A program made the translations under genes and the position numbers. Positions 53,080-63,067 of a stretch of DNA of 64,000 nt are shown in pieces (position 1 is the stretch's first letter; the number at the start of each line of letters is the position of its first letter). The notes under the pieces were generated by a model. The model was not told the origin of the DNA. It saw only the letters and a program-made list of their open reading frames with translations, and made no database searches. The DNA comes from Lepidostoma basale (taxonomy: Eukaryota; Arthropoda; Insecta; Trichoptera; Lepidostomatidae): positions 87,001 through 151,000 of the forward strand of contig JAHDVF020000877.1 of assembly GCA_022606425.2 (NCBI GenBank), written 5' to 3'.

Positions 53080-53280
53080 AATACGAATGAAATAACTTAT
53101 GGTTTTCTAGAAGTTTTATTATATTTTTTGGGGGATGACATGTTTCGCCCTTCTAAGGCATTATCAAATGTTGATTTGATGAAATTTGATAATGCCTTAG
53201 AACGGCGAGACATGTCATTCCCCAAAAAATATAATAAAACTTCTAGAAAAACCTAAGTTTTTTCATTCGTATTAATTATT
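53080..53280 (+). repeat. Hammerhead palindrome, family C, without tail
   Basis: Near-perfect arms (53085-53170 and 53190-53278). The centre on the plus strand has UUGAUAA (53186-53192), GCC/GGC, GAG for GAA, ACAUGU (53210-53215), C17. Stem I AAU/AUU has three pairs. One core change (A14 to G). Confidence 0.6.
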
Positions 53281-53284
53281 ATGG

Positions 53285-53485
53285 TGAGATTATATAAGTC
53301 TCAACATCTACGGTGGGCTGGCCATACCGAAAGAATGTCAGATGGTAGAGCACAGAAAATTATATTAATATGGATGCCAAACGAAAGGAGACCAAGAGAC
53401 AGACAGAGAAAAAGATGGGCGATAGCGTTGAATGGGTCAAGAAGTTTGTTTGGTGTCTCTTCTTTTGTAGATCGTAGCGTTGACT
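53285..53485 (+). mobile_element. RTE-3 type C-terminal fragment
   Basis: The plus-strand frame 53281-53511 has LRWAGHTERMSDGRAQKIIL, RRPRDRQRKRWA and a degraded end. This is the HLxRM...GRPRxRW region of RTE-like elements. Confidence 0.65.
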
Positions 53486-53610
53486 ACCGAGGTTTCAGGT
53501 CGATGCTATAAGATTATTATTATTTTTTATTTTTTAATGTATACAAATACTTGTAGACAAATACTGAATTTTACCCATTACGGCTTAATCATTAAGAATT
53601 AATTGTATAT

Positions 53611-53767
53611 CAATAGAGACGAAGATGTAAATTAATGGGGAATGGGGAATGTTGTATTACATAAAGCGATCGCTTAACCCAACCAATGACAGGTCATAAG
53701 TCCTGTAAACCACCATAGTCTGTTTCCAAATAGTTTACATCTTCGTCTCTATTGAGATACAATTAAT
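53611..53767. mobile_element. MITE M1, short copy
   Basis: About 157 bp with terminal inverted repeats beginning ATTGTATCTCAATAGAGACG (left copy with one mismatch) and ending in the complement. The centre shares AACCCAACCAATGACAGGTC with 41862-41938. No coding capacity. Confidence 0.7.
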
Positions 53768-53795
53768 TCTGTTTTTTTCACTTTTGAGTTTATTT

Positions 53796-53840
53796 TTCTC
53801 GATATGTTTCGAAGGCTTTTCAGCTTCATCCTCTGGATAG
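53796..53840 (-). ncRNA. Hammerhead-like motif (family G, left arm)
   Basis: Minus strand: CAGAGGA (U4 to A), extra U, stem II GAAG/CUUC, GAA, ACAUAU, C17. Stem I pairs at positions 1, 2 and 4 only. Confidence 0.4.
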
Positions 53841-53864
53841 TGACATAAACTCATATTTATATCG

Positions 53865-53909
53865 TTCTCCCGACGACGACGGTGTAAAGCCTTCGAAACA
53901 CGTTGGGAA
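53865..53909 (+). ncRNA. Hammerhead-like motif (family G, right arm)
   Basis: Stem I UUCUC (53865-53869) pairs with GGGAA (53905-53909), five pairs. Core CCGACGA (53870-53876; U4 to C), one extra C, stem II GACGG/CCUUC (one mismatch), GAA (53895-53897), ACACGU (53898-53903), U17. The same stem I in the copy at 3518-3559 uses GAGAA, a U-A for U-G swap that keeps pairing. Confidence 0.5.
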
Positions 53910-53939
53910 AAATAAAGTGTTTTAGTTCATAAAAAACTA

Positions 53940-54255
53940 GTCATTGTATTTATAACGTATTAAGCAATTGGTTTTCTACTTACTACATACGTTTCCAAGT
54001 ACGTAGCTCCCTACGTTTGTGTAATGTTATTGACCGCGTGAGCCAACTCCCGCCACAGAACAACAAGCGCCGCCCATCGTGTGCCGAGTTGAGCCGCCCC
54101 TTGTTTGTTCACCCAGCCAGGGGAATCGAGGAAAAGCTACAAAGTGTTCGTGCTGGAAAATTTCTAGTACCCTGATAATAAAAACCGAATTTTTAGCCCT
54201 ATTCATGTATGTACTTGTATATGTGTAGACACACCGTAATCCATGTACAATTAAC
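53940..54255. other. Spacer with GC-richer patch
   Basis: No gene; 54030-54130 is GC-rich. Confidence 0.3.
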
Positions 54256-54261
54256 AAAAAA

Positions 54262-54900
54262 CTAACTAACTAAACATCACACCGTCTCCCTTAAGGGTTA
54301 GGCACAAACAACTGACTGCCGAATTTTTCGTTCCTGACATATTTATCTCGATTCCTCAACATTCATACATCGTGGTGTGACTCCTCACATGGCTGACATT
54401 CAATATTTGATTTATTTGATCGTGTCAAGTTTTCCTCGGTCTTCATTTATTTCATGCTCCATTTACATCGTTAACGCATACTTTTTTTTACCATTCTTTC
54501 TATGTGTCCAAACCATCTTAAAGATCCTTTCTTTATTTTGTTCATAACACCATCATTCGCATCGCATTTATTTCTTATATTTTAATTCGACACTCAATCA
54601 TACACAGAGTATTCACACATTTGTCTAAGAGATCTCATGTCTACTGCATTTATTCCACTTTCATCCTTTTTTTGCCAGTTATATGCTTCGCTTCCATACA
54701 TTACGTCGGCACAAGAACACCATTGTGCACTGGCATTTTCCTTATTGGATAGGTTTTTGTTTGCGATGACAACTTTAAGTGCACCATTCACTTTGTTGCC
54801 TGCCCCAATAACCATTTCCACTGTAAATATACTACCCAAATACACGAACTCATCTACTTGCTTACTTGCTCCAGATTTTCACCATTCACGCAAATGTTAC
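54262..54900 (-). mobile_element. RTE-1 retrotransposon, longest degraded copy
   Basis: CTAA repeat at 54262-54275 and tail. The coding region on the minus strand extends to YLGSIFTVEMVIGAGNKVNG and ALKVVIANKNLSNK (about 54845-54770), upstream of the MAVHN block kept in other copies. Many frame breaks. Confidence 0.7.
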
Positions 54901-55462
54901 AGACTATCATGATTTCTTCTTTTTCAAAAATCATTAGGTACCTTTGACTTATTCACATTCGTCATCAGATCATTTCAATAATGGAAAGAATATATATTAA
55001 TTTTATTATATTTTATGTGTATTTATTCCAATCGTTCTGTAAATTAAATTAATATTATACTATTTGCAACCTGTATAAATTCTTGGAATAAAGATTTTCT
55101 TCCCTTTTAAAATTTGATTCACTGTAATATTGAGTTTTAACTTTTAAATGGAATTTTTTTTCACACACGTCAAAAATTTCATAATTAACAACACAAAATT
55201 GTTCTCCTTTTGTTTTTTACACTACTGCTGTACAACAATAATCAGAACAAATTTCAAAATAATCTAGAAACATTCTCGGAAATGCTCGTCATGTGTTCGA
55301 ATTACATTCGGAGAGAATTGAAGAATTCCTTTCTCGCTCTCTTGTATTCAGAATATTCCCGTACTCTTTCTTGACGACGGGCGAGTTTTTGCCTATTTAT
55401 ATTATGATACATATTTTTAATAATTGACATACACCAAAGATGATCGTATATTATGCACGACC

Positions 55463-55890
55463 ATCTTCAGTTTCAGTTTCAGTTTATTCATTTACTCAAA
55501 AGAAGTTACATACATAGTTATAGTTTAAGGCATCTATTTGAGAAAAGGTAAAGTACCAGAAACGCAAGAGAGATGGTTCAACTTTAGGAGGACAAGATAC
55601 TCTCTGATGTTAAGAGTATTTGGCTTCTGAACGTACTTTCACTAATATGAAAGACGTCTATCCCTAAAGAAATCTTGTTCAGCAGGCTGTTTCAGGTCGG
55701 CATTATTAGAGCAAGTTTGGTTCTTGCGGCCGGAAGATAGAACAATCTATGCTGGCACTGTCGTAGATATCTGTCGGGAACAAAAAGACCTACACCAAAA
55801 TATCCCCTAATTAATCTAAAGAAATGTGTTATGAGAAACCCGTCTCTTCGAAGCTGCAGAGAATTGGACCACAACATTCCCAAAAGAAAA
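55463..55890 (-). mobile_element. Non-LTR retrotransposon 3' end with CTGAAA tail
   Basis: Three CTGAAA units on the minus strand (55467-55484) end the element. A minus-strand frame (55883-55692) reads FGVGLFVPDRYLRQCQHRLF and YLPAARTK, resembling the end of a non-LTR polyprotein. Clade unclear. Confidence 0.45.
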
Positions 55891-55904
55891 GCTTTTGGAT
55901 AGTT

Positions 55905-56185
55905 AATTGCTTCGGTGGATATATTTCTATTTGCAGTGATGACTTTGAGAGCACCATTTATTTTGTTTCCATCCCAGTACCGACTCTTCTTTCGATGTCT
56001 TTCTCCATTATTCCATGGTTCCTAGATAAATAAATTCATTAACTTGCTCCAATTTCTCACCGTTAGCACTTATGTCACAATCTCTCATACATTCTTCCTT
56101 CTCAAATACCATCACTTTAAACTTAGACACATTCATCACAAGGTCCACTCTAATTGCATGCTTCATACATATTTGATACTAAGCC
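55905..56185 (-). mobile_element. RTE-1 reverse transcriptase fragment (upstream region)
   Basis: Conceptual minus-strand translation gives MKHAIRVDLVMNVSKFKVMV, FEKEECMRD, EFIYLGTM and INGALKVI, the region just upstream of MAVHN. Supplies the part of the family missing in most copies. Confidence 0.65.
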
Positions 56186-56189
56186 TTGC

Positions 56190-57085
56190 AATCGATAAAT
56201 AAATAATGTTTTTTTTTTCAAAATGAAATATTCCTAAATAATAATATTGCAGTTAAGAGAAATAATGTTTCATTAAGTAAATCTTGGAATATGCCATGCC
56301 TATCATAAACGCATATCTTTTGTACATTATTATTATTACTTGTTTATTATTAAAAGATCGATCAAGGGAATGACATAGGAATATTTGCTGGAGCATTCAG
56401 TCTAATTCGTCGTGATATAAGCTTAGTAAAGTTATTAGATACTTTTCATTTTTACCTTTACTATAAGCTGCAAAGAATTTTAGATAAACCGACTCTCCCA
56501 CAGCAGCGAGTTGCGCTTTGCGGGAAATTACTATTCGATAGAGATGGGAATATTTTTAAATTGCATGTATTCTAAATTGGTTGATAATTAAAGACTTAAA
56601 TTTATTATTAATTTTGTTGTTGGATTTGAATTTTTTTTATTAAAATTAGGAAATGGGTACATAAGGCTTTTTTGTGTTATTGTCATTTCTTAAGTTTCAT
56701 GGAATTTATATTTAAGATAGATCAAAATGAAATACAAATGAAAAGGTAAAAATGAAAACTCAGAAGGATGGCGGTATTTTTGTATAATATTTTTACATTA
56801 TTGGGAACAATTTATGACAGATTAACTCACTTGACGTCACCATGAAAATCGGTTGGAATATTCTCATTTAAATGAATTTTATTTTTATTAATGCAACAAT
56901 ATTACTGAGTGATTAGTTAAAACTAGTTGCAACCCGTAAAAAGTTCACGGATAATTGATTTTTTATGATTAGAATTTTGATTTAAGAAACATTTTGCCCT
57001 TTAAAAGCTTAGTTCACTGTACCTTCGTAATCAGTAATTAGTTTTAACTTTTAATATATATATTTTTTTCACATGTTAAAAAAAA
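56190..57085. other. AT-rich stretch, nothing recognised
   Basis: No gene or assigned repeat. Confidence 0.35.
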
Positions 57086-57087
57086 CC

Positions 57088-57240
57088 TACCATCACGCCG
57101 TCTCAGGCCAGGTAGGCAGAAAGAATGGACTGTCACACTTTAACAGATGCGGCACTCCATCCTTCTCTTTTCGCCCCCGCGGTAGACGCAGTGTGATGGG
57201 TTGCGAAATTCATCGCCACCAATAGGCGTCTCCCGTGCAC
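57088..57240 (-). mobile_element. RTE-1b 3' end
   Basis: Conserved tail joined to the GC-rich block also found at 10840 and 60265. Confidence 0.65.
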
Positions 57241-57244
57241 ACAT

Positions 57245-57530
57245 CAATAGTCCAACATCCATAAAATAAATCTAAAACAAATAAACATATAATAATTAAC
57301 AACACCAAATTGTTACCCTTTTGTTGTACTACATTAATCAGAAAAAAAACTCAAATTAATCCAGAAACTCAAATTAATCCATGCGCATCGCGTGCATTTC
57401 GAAATACTTTCAGAGACAATCGAAGCATTCCACTCTCGCTCTCACGTATTCAAAATAATCTCGTATTGGTTCTCGACAAGATCCGGGTTTTTGCCTATTT
57501 GTATTATGATTGATTCTTAATATAAGATAA
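57245..57530. other. AT-rich spacer
   Basis: The segment 57300-57510 resembles 55195-55410 (CTCAAATTAATCCAGAAAC and a following GTTTTTGCCTATTTRTATTA block), so an unnamed repeat of about 200 bp exists in two copies. Confidence 0.4.
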
Positions 57531-57539
57531 TTTGTCCAG

Positions 57540-57905
57540 GAACAATAAATGATGCGGGTGGGTCCATCGCTATCGCGGGCGTCCAGGCGTCCCGCCCGCC
57601 GCTCGCCGCGCCGTGTTTACCCTTGCGGCCGTTTAACGGCCCTGGCCGACGATACATCAGAGGTGAGATGGCACAGGCGGCAGGTAAACAAGCGCGGCTA
57701 ATGACGGACCACAACGGTGCGACTGAGCCGCATCGAGATATTAAAGGGCGCGGCGGACAGATGTTTACAGATTCACCCGGTGCTCTTCACTTATCCAACC
57801 TCCAGGGCCACCTAGGATATCGCCGTCCTATTTTCTGTCTGTTACACCGACCGATCATCGCATGTGGCACTCGACGACTTGGATTTATCGATTAAGCCAA
57901 AGAAA
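57540..57905. other. GC-rich single-copy patch
   Basis: CpG-rich (57550-57650), with two forkhead-like GTAAACA/TGTTTAC sites at about 57612 and 57684. The opposing frames of 65 and 90 codons have no motif. Possible cis-regulatory element. Confidence 0.35.
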
Positions 57906-57909
57906 CATC

Positions 57910-58605
57910 TTAAACGATCTACTTAAAAATACTTAGTGAGAAAATAAATCATGTTAATACGAGTATATGGCCGAGCCATAGAGGGCTCCTTCCGCTTACC
58001 CGAAGGTGTTATACTCGTTGGTGCAGCGGCGCCTTTCGTCAGCTTCACTCGTGCACTCCCTAGACCCGTCCCCCATCCATGCGGGACTTACGTTAAATAA
58101 TAATAATAATAATATATGTATACCTGCAACCAAGGGGGACCCAGACCACATTTAAGCTACCGTAGAAAGGGGATACTTTGCTCCTACGGGGGATAAATTG
58201 CTCCAAAATAAAAAAAAGTTTATATTTCATCCAGCCGGTAATCACCTCAGATTTGAGAGATATTAAAAATATTATCAGGTAGCACTAATCTTGCTCTACC
58301 CACTGCCGTGTGAATTGATTGTCTACGGTAAGCTATTTGGACAGTAGCTGTCAAATAAACCACAACCTCGTAGCAATCTCAACGGAATCATTGGATAAAT
58401 CTGTTTACATCTTGGACATTAGTCGTTAGACCCTGGTAAGTGATATATAATTTGAAAGGATATTTTATAATATAGTAGTGGACATGATAATTTTTAGATC
58501 GCTGTTAAAGTTTCCGAGATATTTAAGATTTAAAAGCAGCACACTCCATACAAAGGTCTATCATCGATTTATATACGATGATATAACGCGTATAATTTTA
58601 TATTT
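57910..58605. other. Spacer, nothing recognised
   Basis: A short AAT repeat is at 58098-58113. No gene. Confidence 0.3.
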
Positions 58606-58609
58606 CTGA

Positions 58610-58741
58610 AGAAAAATGGGGTGATATGAAGAGGCGAGTGTGAATAGAAAAAGATTTCGAGAAAGGCCAAGAAAGACAAAGCGTGATCAAATTAATCAAT
58701 TAGTGAAAGGCGTGTGTTCGAAGTAGGAACAATCGACGAGC
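58610..58741 (+). mobile_element. RTE-1 fragment split by a CR1/L2-like element
   Basis: The coding region runs to GAACAATCGACGAGCGTGC at 58727-58745. The RTE-1 end resumes at about 59088-59112. The CR1/L2-like copy between them must have inserted later. Confidence 0.6.
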
Positions 58742-59083
58742 GTGCGTATCTCAACACGTATCCCACTACCTCACAGAACTTTGCAAGCTGATAGATTTGA
58801 ACCCTCGGCAGTCAACTCTACGATCCTCGAAGGAAGAAGCAACACACAAACTTCTCGTCCCGCGGCGCGAAGGAGCTTCAAACTTCGCAGACCGCGCTTT
58901 TGGCATCGCAGGACCGACGGCGTGGAACAAGCTGCCCTACAATATCCGCAATCAAGACGACGAAGGAGTGTTCAGAAGCTCTCTTAAAACTTTTCTTTTT
59001 AAGAGAAGCTTTCCAGACGTTGAGCGCCCTTGAAGGGAATCTCTCACAAAAATGGCGCTATATAAATCATCATCATCATCATC
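58742..59083 (+). mobile_element. CR1/L2-like retrotransposon C-terminus and 3' tail
   Basis: The frame reads EEATHKLLVPRREGASNFAD, RAFGIAGPTAWNKLPYNIRN, FRSSLKTFLFKRSFPDVERP and stop. The 3' UTR (GAGCGCCCTTGAAGGGAATC) ends in ATGGCGCTATATAAAT plus CAT repeats. This is the classical C-terminal signature and the reference copy for the tail fragments elsewhere. Confidence 0.75.
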
Positions 59084-59119
59084 AGAGAAAACAGCATGAT
59101 AGTTAGTTATCTTCTTTCT

Positions 59120-59706
59120 ATACCCCTTATATATATATAAATAAGGTTGTTTATAAATAAAATACTTTCAATGTTTGTGATGAAGTTCTAGAAATTACAA
59201 AGTGTATATATAATATTAGCATAGCTTTTCTGTGTTATTGCTCGAGATGTTTGGTTTATCTTGATTTGGTCCCGAAGCGGCCCTGCTGGGAGCATAATCT
59301 ATAGTAAATATTGGTAAGCGTAAGTGTTTCGGAAGATAAATATGGATTCGCGCGCTACCGATAGATCGCGTTTGATACTCCGCGTATACAGCAACATAGG
59401 TGAACCTGTTTACTCTAGTGCAAGCTCAAAGAACACACTCCGAGCTCCGCGCCCATAATTCCTGTAATGCATTTTAGGTTTAATTTTAGGTGCCCAGGAT
59501 ACGGGAGAAGAGATTTACGTTTTCATTTACGATCCTTTCTGTCGAATTCTTATGAATTAAAACACTGTTTTTTTCACTTTTGATTCAAAAGTAGAATAAA
59601 ACAATGTTTTAATTCATATTTGGATTTGCGACAATTACACTAAGCATGTTAGAGATATTGATATTTTCCACCTGAACGAGCAAAGTCTCAAAAAAATGAT
59701 CGGAGC

Positions 59707-59710
<4 letters not shown>
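59120..59710. other. Spacer with GC-richer patch
   Basis: No gene; 59330-59470 is GC-richer. Confidence 0.3.

Positions 59711-59712
<2 letters not shown>

Positions 59713-59754
<42 letters not shown>
59713..59754 (+). repeat. (TG)21 microsatellite
   Basis: Uninterrupted TG dinucleotide run of 42 bases. Confidence 0.95.
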
Positions 59755-59756
<2 letters not shown>

Positions 59757-59819
59757 CGTAATGATAAAAAAAAATATTCTTTTTTTTATTTCTACTATCA
59801 TTATTATTTTTACCTCTTA

Positions 59820-60142
59820 ACTACTCGTATTTTGTTTAACCTCAATTTGTCTTAGTTTAACTTAAATTTCTTTTCATTCTATCGTCTGTAAACTATACTA
59901 TTAGATTATAATTGTGGTAGCTTGTAATTGGCCTTACTTTATTTTTTTCTTGGTATTTTATTTTTCTAATATATTTATTGAACGCTAAGGCGGAATTCCA
60001 TAGTAAAATACTTAGGAAATTGAAAATAACTTTGTTCAATCCACTAATTAGTGGATTAAACAAAGTAATTTTCAATTTCCTAAGTATATTTCTAATAAAT
60101 GTTATTGATATTGTTGTACGAGTATGTTACCCTTAATAAATA
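59820..60142 (+). mobile_element. Non-LTR 3' end with AATA-type tail, interrupted by element P
   Basis: Matches the reverse complement of 32945-33250 and ends GTTACCCTTAATAAATAAAT at 60126-60145. Element P (59972-60088) interrupts it. Confidence 0.6.
59972..60088 (+). mobile_element. Palindromic element P with 9-bp target duplication
   Basis: A 117-bp unit with inverted arms (60011-60044 and 60053-60084 region) and short tail. TTTCTAATA flanks it (59963-59971, 60089-60097) within the non-LTR 3' end. Confidence 0.7.
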
Positions 60143-60264
60143 AATAAACAAAAATTTCGCCATTATTGAATTCCATAAGTTTATCAAAGATTATTTATGT
60201 GAACATAAGTTTATTGTATTTTATGTTATTTGTTTTAGATTTATTTTGTGGGTGTTGCACGATC

Positions 60265-60435
60265 GAAGTGTGCGCGGGAGATGCCTATTGGTGGCGATGA
60301 GGTTCGCAACCCATCACACCGCGTCTCCCGCGGAGAGAAAAGAGAAGGATGGAGTGCCGCATCAGTAAAGTGTGACAGTCCATTCTTTCTGCCTACCCTT
60401 TCGGGGAGACGGCGTGATGGTTAGTTAGTTAGTTT
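60265..60435 (+). mobile_element. RTE-1b 3' end
   Basis: The GC-rich block (60270-60350) is followed by the conserved tail and three TTAG repeats at 60416-60433. Confidence 0.7.
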
Positions 60436-60439
60436 ATAA

Positions 60440-60780
60440 TAGTTCAGTTTACTTCTTTTTTTTACTATTTATTTAGAGTACAGTTAATTCAAACAATTTT
60501 CTTTTGTTGATTATGTCACCGATATTGAAATATTTAAGTGCCTTCGCAAAAATATTTAAGTGTCTAACATCTGTATATTCTAAGAATAAAAAATGTTCGT
60601 CTTTTGCTTTAAGTAAACAACAAAAAAAGATTCAGTTCGGCTCACTAACATATATTACTAGTGCATTCTATATTATTATATTTCAATAACTCAAGGGTTT
60701 TGTTAAAACGAATATAATAATCTTTGCGATGAATAACAATTGACTATCGTCTTAATTACGAAGGTTACATTTATTAAGAA
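60440..60780. other. AT-rich spacer
   Basis: No gene or assigned repeat. Confidence 0.3.
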
Positions 60781-60785
60781 CTACT

Positions 60786-60960
60786 GCAAATTTTGTCTTT
60801 AATTCGACAGCTTCCGGTTTCGATAGGCTCTCAGGCATCAGTCTGTTGACCAGTCTGTTGATGCCGGCGAGTGTGGCGAAACCAGTCGCTGTCGAAAAAA
60901 GATAAAAGTGGAAGAAGTGATTTAAAAAAATCGTTTTACGTTTATTTTAATTCGATGTTA
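60786..60960 (+). repeat. Hammerhead palindrome, family A
   Basis: Diverged copy of the element at 7842-8087: arms about 60795-60840 and 60862-60945. Confidence 0.6.
60851..60891 (+). ncRNA. Hammerhead-like motif (family A)
   Basis: Stem I CAGU (60851-60854) pairs with GCUG (60888-60891). Core CUGUUGA (60855-60861; A6 to U, as in the copy at 7899), extra U, stem II GCC/GGC, GAA (60878-60880), ACCAGU (60881-60886), C17. Both copies share U at position 6, so it may be the family state. Confidence 0.5.
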
Positions 60961-60969
60961 CATAATTAT

Positions 60970-61750
60970 AATACTGTCAAGTTTTAAATATTTGTATTTG
61001 TTTATACCTTTTTGAGAGTGATAGGTTTTTTAAATTAAAAAAAAAGTGATCAATGAAACGTTTCGGAAAATATTTTGTAAAAAAAATTCTCTAAAATAAA
61101 TACACCGTGGGCCGGAGTACACATTTTTGTTTCATAAATTAATGTAAAAATAGCCGGAGATAATACTGCGGGAATGCGATTGAGGAAATAAAAAATAATG
61201 GAGAGGAATTACGGCGTCAGATGGGAATATTTCGGTCCCGCGGAATCATAAATTACCATCTTATAAAAACAAAACGTACATCATCGCGGTTTAGAGAAGA
61301 AAATGATGTGATTTATCTTGAAAAACTACGATCCCGGGATGTACTCTACTCCGTGCACTTGTATTTATAAACTCGCCGATTGAGAGCCGCAAGGAAAATA
61401 AATAATATCGCCGATCAATGATAAACGTAATAAAAGTTCTCCGTGGCGTATTACGGGGAGTCGAATTAGCTTTTTTACATCGCCGACCTTATCATAACAT
61501 TATAAAAAGTCATAATGCTTTTAAATCTATTTTACATCGAAACCAATGCCCACTCAATAATGAATCAGCATAATTATTAATTTAACCAATCGATGCTTCA
61601 ATGGAAAGATATATAATGAAACATTGTGAAGAATATATTCCTGAATTACAGTATACAGTGTACGAAATCCAGAAAACGTGGTTTTATAAATCACATAACT
61701 ACACCTAGAATCGGGATTTTTTGTATATAACAGATCGTTTGAACCAAATT
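60970..61750. other. Single-copy region
   Basis: No gene; a moderately GC-rich, evenly composed stretch at 61120-61500 may be conserved noncoding DNA. Confidence 0.3.
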
Positions 61751-61810
61751 TAGGTCCAGTTACACCTGACAGTGACCGTAACGTCACAAACGTAGCAGCC
61801 TTGAATATAA

Positions 61811-61890
61811 TAAAATCGCCGTCGGGAGAGTTGACAAGAACCGCGCAGACGTAAAACTGACACTTGTCAACTCTCCCGACGGCGATTTTA
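61811..61890. repeat. Perfect 28-bp inverted repeat
   Basis: TAAAATCGCCGTCGGGAGAG and eight more bases at 61811-61838 are repeated inverted at 61863-61890 around a 24-base loop. Outside it, GACCGTAACGTCAC (61773-61786) reappears inverted at about 62178-62200, so a larger nested element of about 450 bp may exist. Confidence 0.8.
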
Positions 61891-61894
61891 TAAG

Positions 61895-62155
61895 AGCATT
61901 TGAGGTCACGAGAGGACTCCCATCACATCCTAACCCCAAAATAAAAGACATCTCAAATTACGACCCAAACACCTTCAGCCACCACAAGCGCCCAAAATTG
62001 ATCCTCCTTCAGAGGAACACTCCGGGCCACACAAATCATGCCCCCGCATAAACCAACAACTCACCAAATCACCTTCCAACAATGTTCCCATCAGATGTAA
62101 GAGGAATAGCCACAAGAGCTGAACCTTTGTAAGTTAGAAGATCCAATTTCAAGTC
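61895..62155 (+). mobile_element. Jockey-like 3' end
   Basis: Matches 12450-12690 (HPNPKI, NYDPN, then the conserved 3' region). The 5' side joins the inverted repeat at 61890. Confidence 0.65.
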
Positions 62156-62254
62156 GGTGAGATTCAGTGTTACGTCGGTGACGTTACGGTGCTGCTACGG
62201 TCATTCTCCATTGTACATTAACCTTTACTGTATTAAATTTTTGTTTGGCTAATA

Positions 62255-62412
62255 TATTGATTCTCATGATATGTGATAGGTAGCGTCAATAGCGGTAGTC
62301 TATCGCCATTTTATTATCACTTGAATTGTACACCATACCAAAGCAGTGTGACAATCACACCGCTATCGCCGGGAATCGAACCCGAAATCTTCCGTATCGC
62401 AGTCAGAACTCT
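62255..62412 (-). mobile_element. tRNA-derived SINE, family S1
   Basis: The minus strand has a box B (GGTTCGATTCC) at about 62371-62381 and a tRNA-like head to about 62410, while box A is lost. The body ends with TATTGATTCTCATG at 62252. Confidence 0.65.
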
Positions 62413-62424
62413 TCATGTGTCAAT

Positions 62425-62705
62425 GTTAGATGAATTCATTAGATGTTTTATACAAAGAACTAATTTCATATCTTAACCCTAAAATAAAAGAGCTTTCAAA
62501 TTACCACCCAAACACCCTCAGCCGATCGATTGTCCTCCGAATCCTCCTCTAAATAGTTCCTGCTTCAGAGGAACACAACATATCAAGCTCCACATAAACC
62601 AACAACCCACCAAATCACCTTTCCACAATGTTCTCATTAGATGTAAGTGGAATGGCTGAAGAGCTGAACCTCCATAAACCAGAAGATCCTAGTCCAAATC
62701 CAACT
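62425..62705 (+). mobile_element. Jockey-like 3' end
   Basis: Starts at MLDEFIRCF near 62425 and continues through LNPKIKELSNYHPNT to the 3' region. Degraded copy of the 12285 element. Confidence 0.65.
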
Positions 62706-62842
62706 GGTACGATCAAATCAATTGGCCACTTGATAAGTAGGAAATTTATCAATGTGAGAAGTGTATTAAAATAGACAAGTGACGATCCATCCTTAACCAT
62801 ACTTAAACCTCAAGGAAACGGCGTGATGGTTATTTAGATAGT
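62706..62842 (+). mobile_element. RTE-1 3' end
   Basis: Follows the Jockey-like 3' end directly; contains the TGGTACGATCAAATCAATTG region and ends GGCGTGATGGTTATTTAG at about 62838. Confidence 0.6.
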
Positions 62843-62849
62843 TTTTTTT

Positions 62850-63065
62850 TACAATTCTTATATCCGAATTAACTTGTTTATTAAATTATTGTAACTGGTA
62901 TACAAATCATTTTACTCTTATGATGTGTAAAAATATTATTAATACATTCTACAGGAATGTTACAAACTGTGTATCAAAACAGGAATATGATTGATTCGAA
63001 ACTTGAAATGAAACTCATTTTTGTTAATTGCTTTTTAAGTTTACGTAAATGCTCTTCTTTAATTA
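62850..63065. other. AT-rich spacer
   Basis: No gene or assigned repeat. Confidence 0.3.
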
Positions 63066-63067
63066 AT

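Larger units (their letters stand above)
53775..53935 (+). repeat. Hammerhead palindrome, family G
   Basis: Arms about 53780-53830 and 53880-53930, with CCTTCGAAAC present on both strands. Each arm contains a hammerhead-like motif. Confidence 0.6.
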
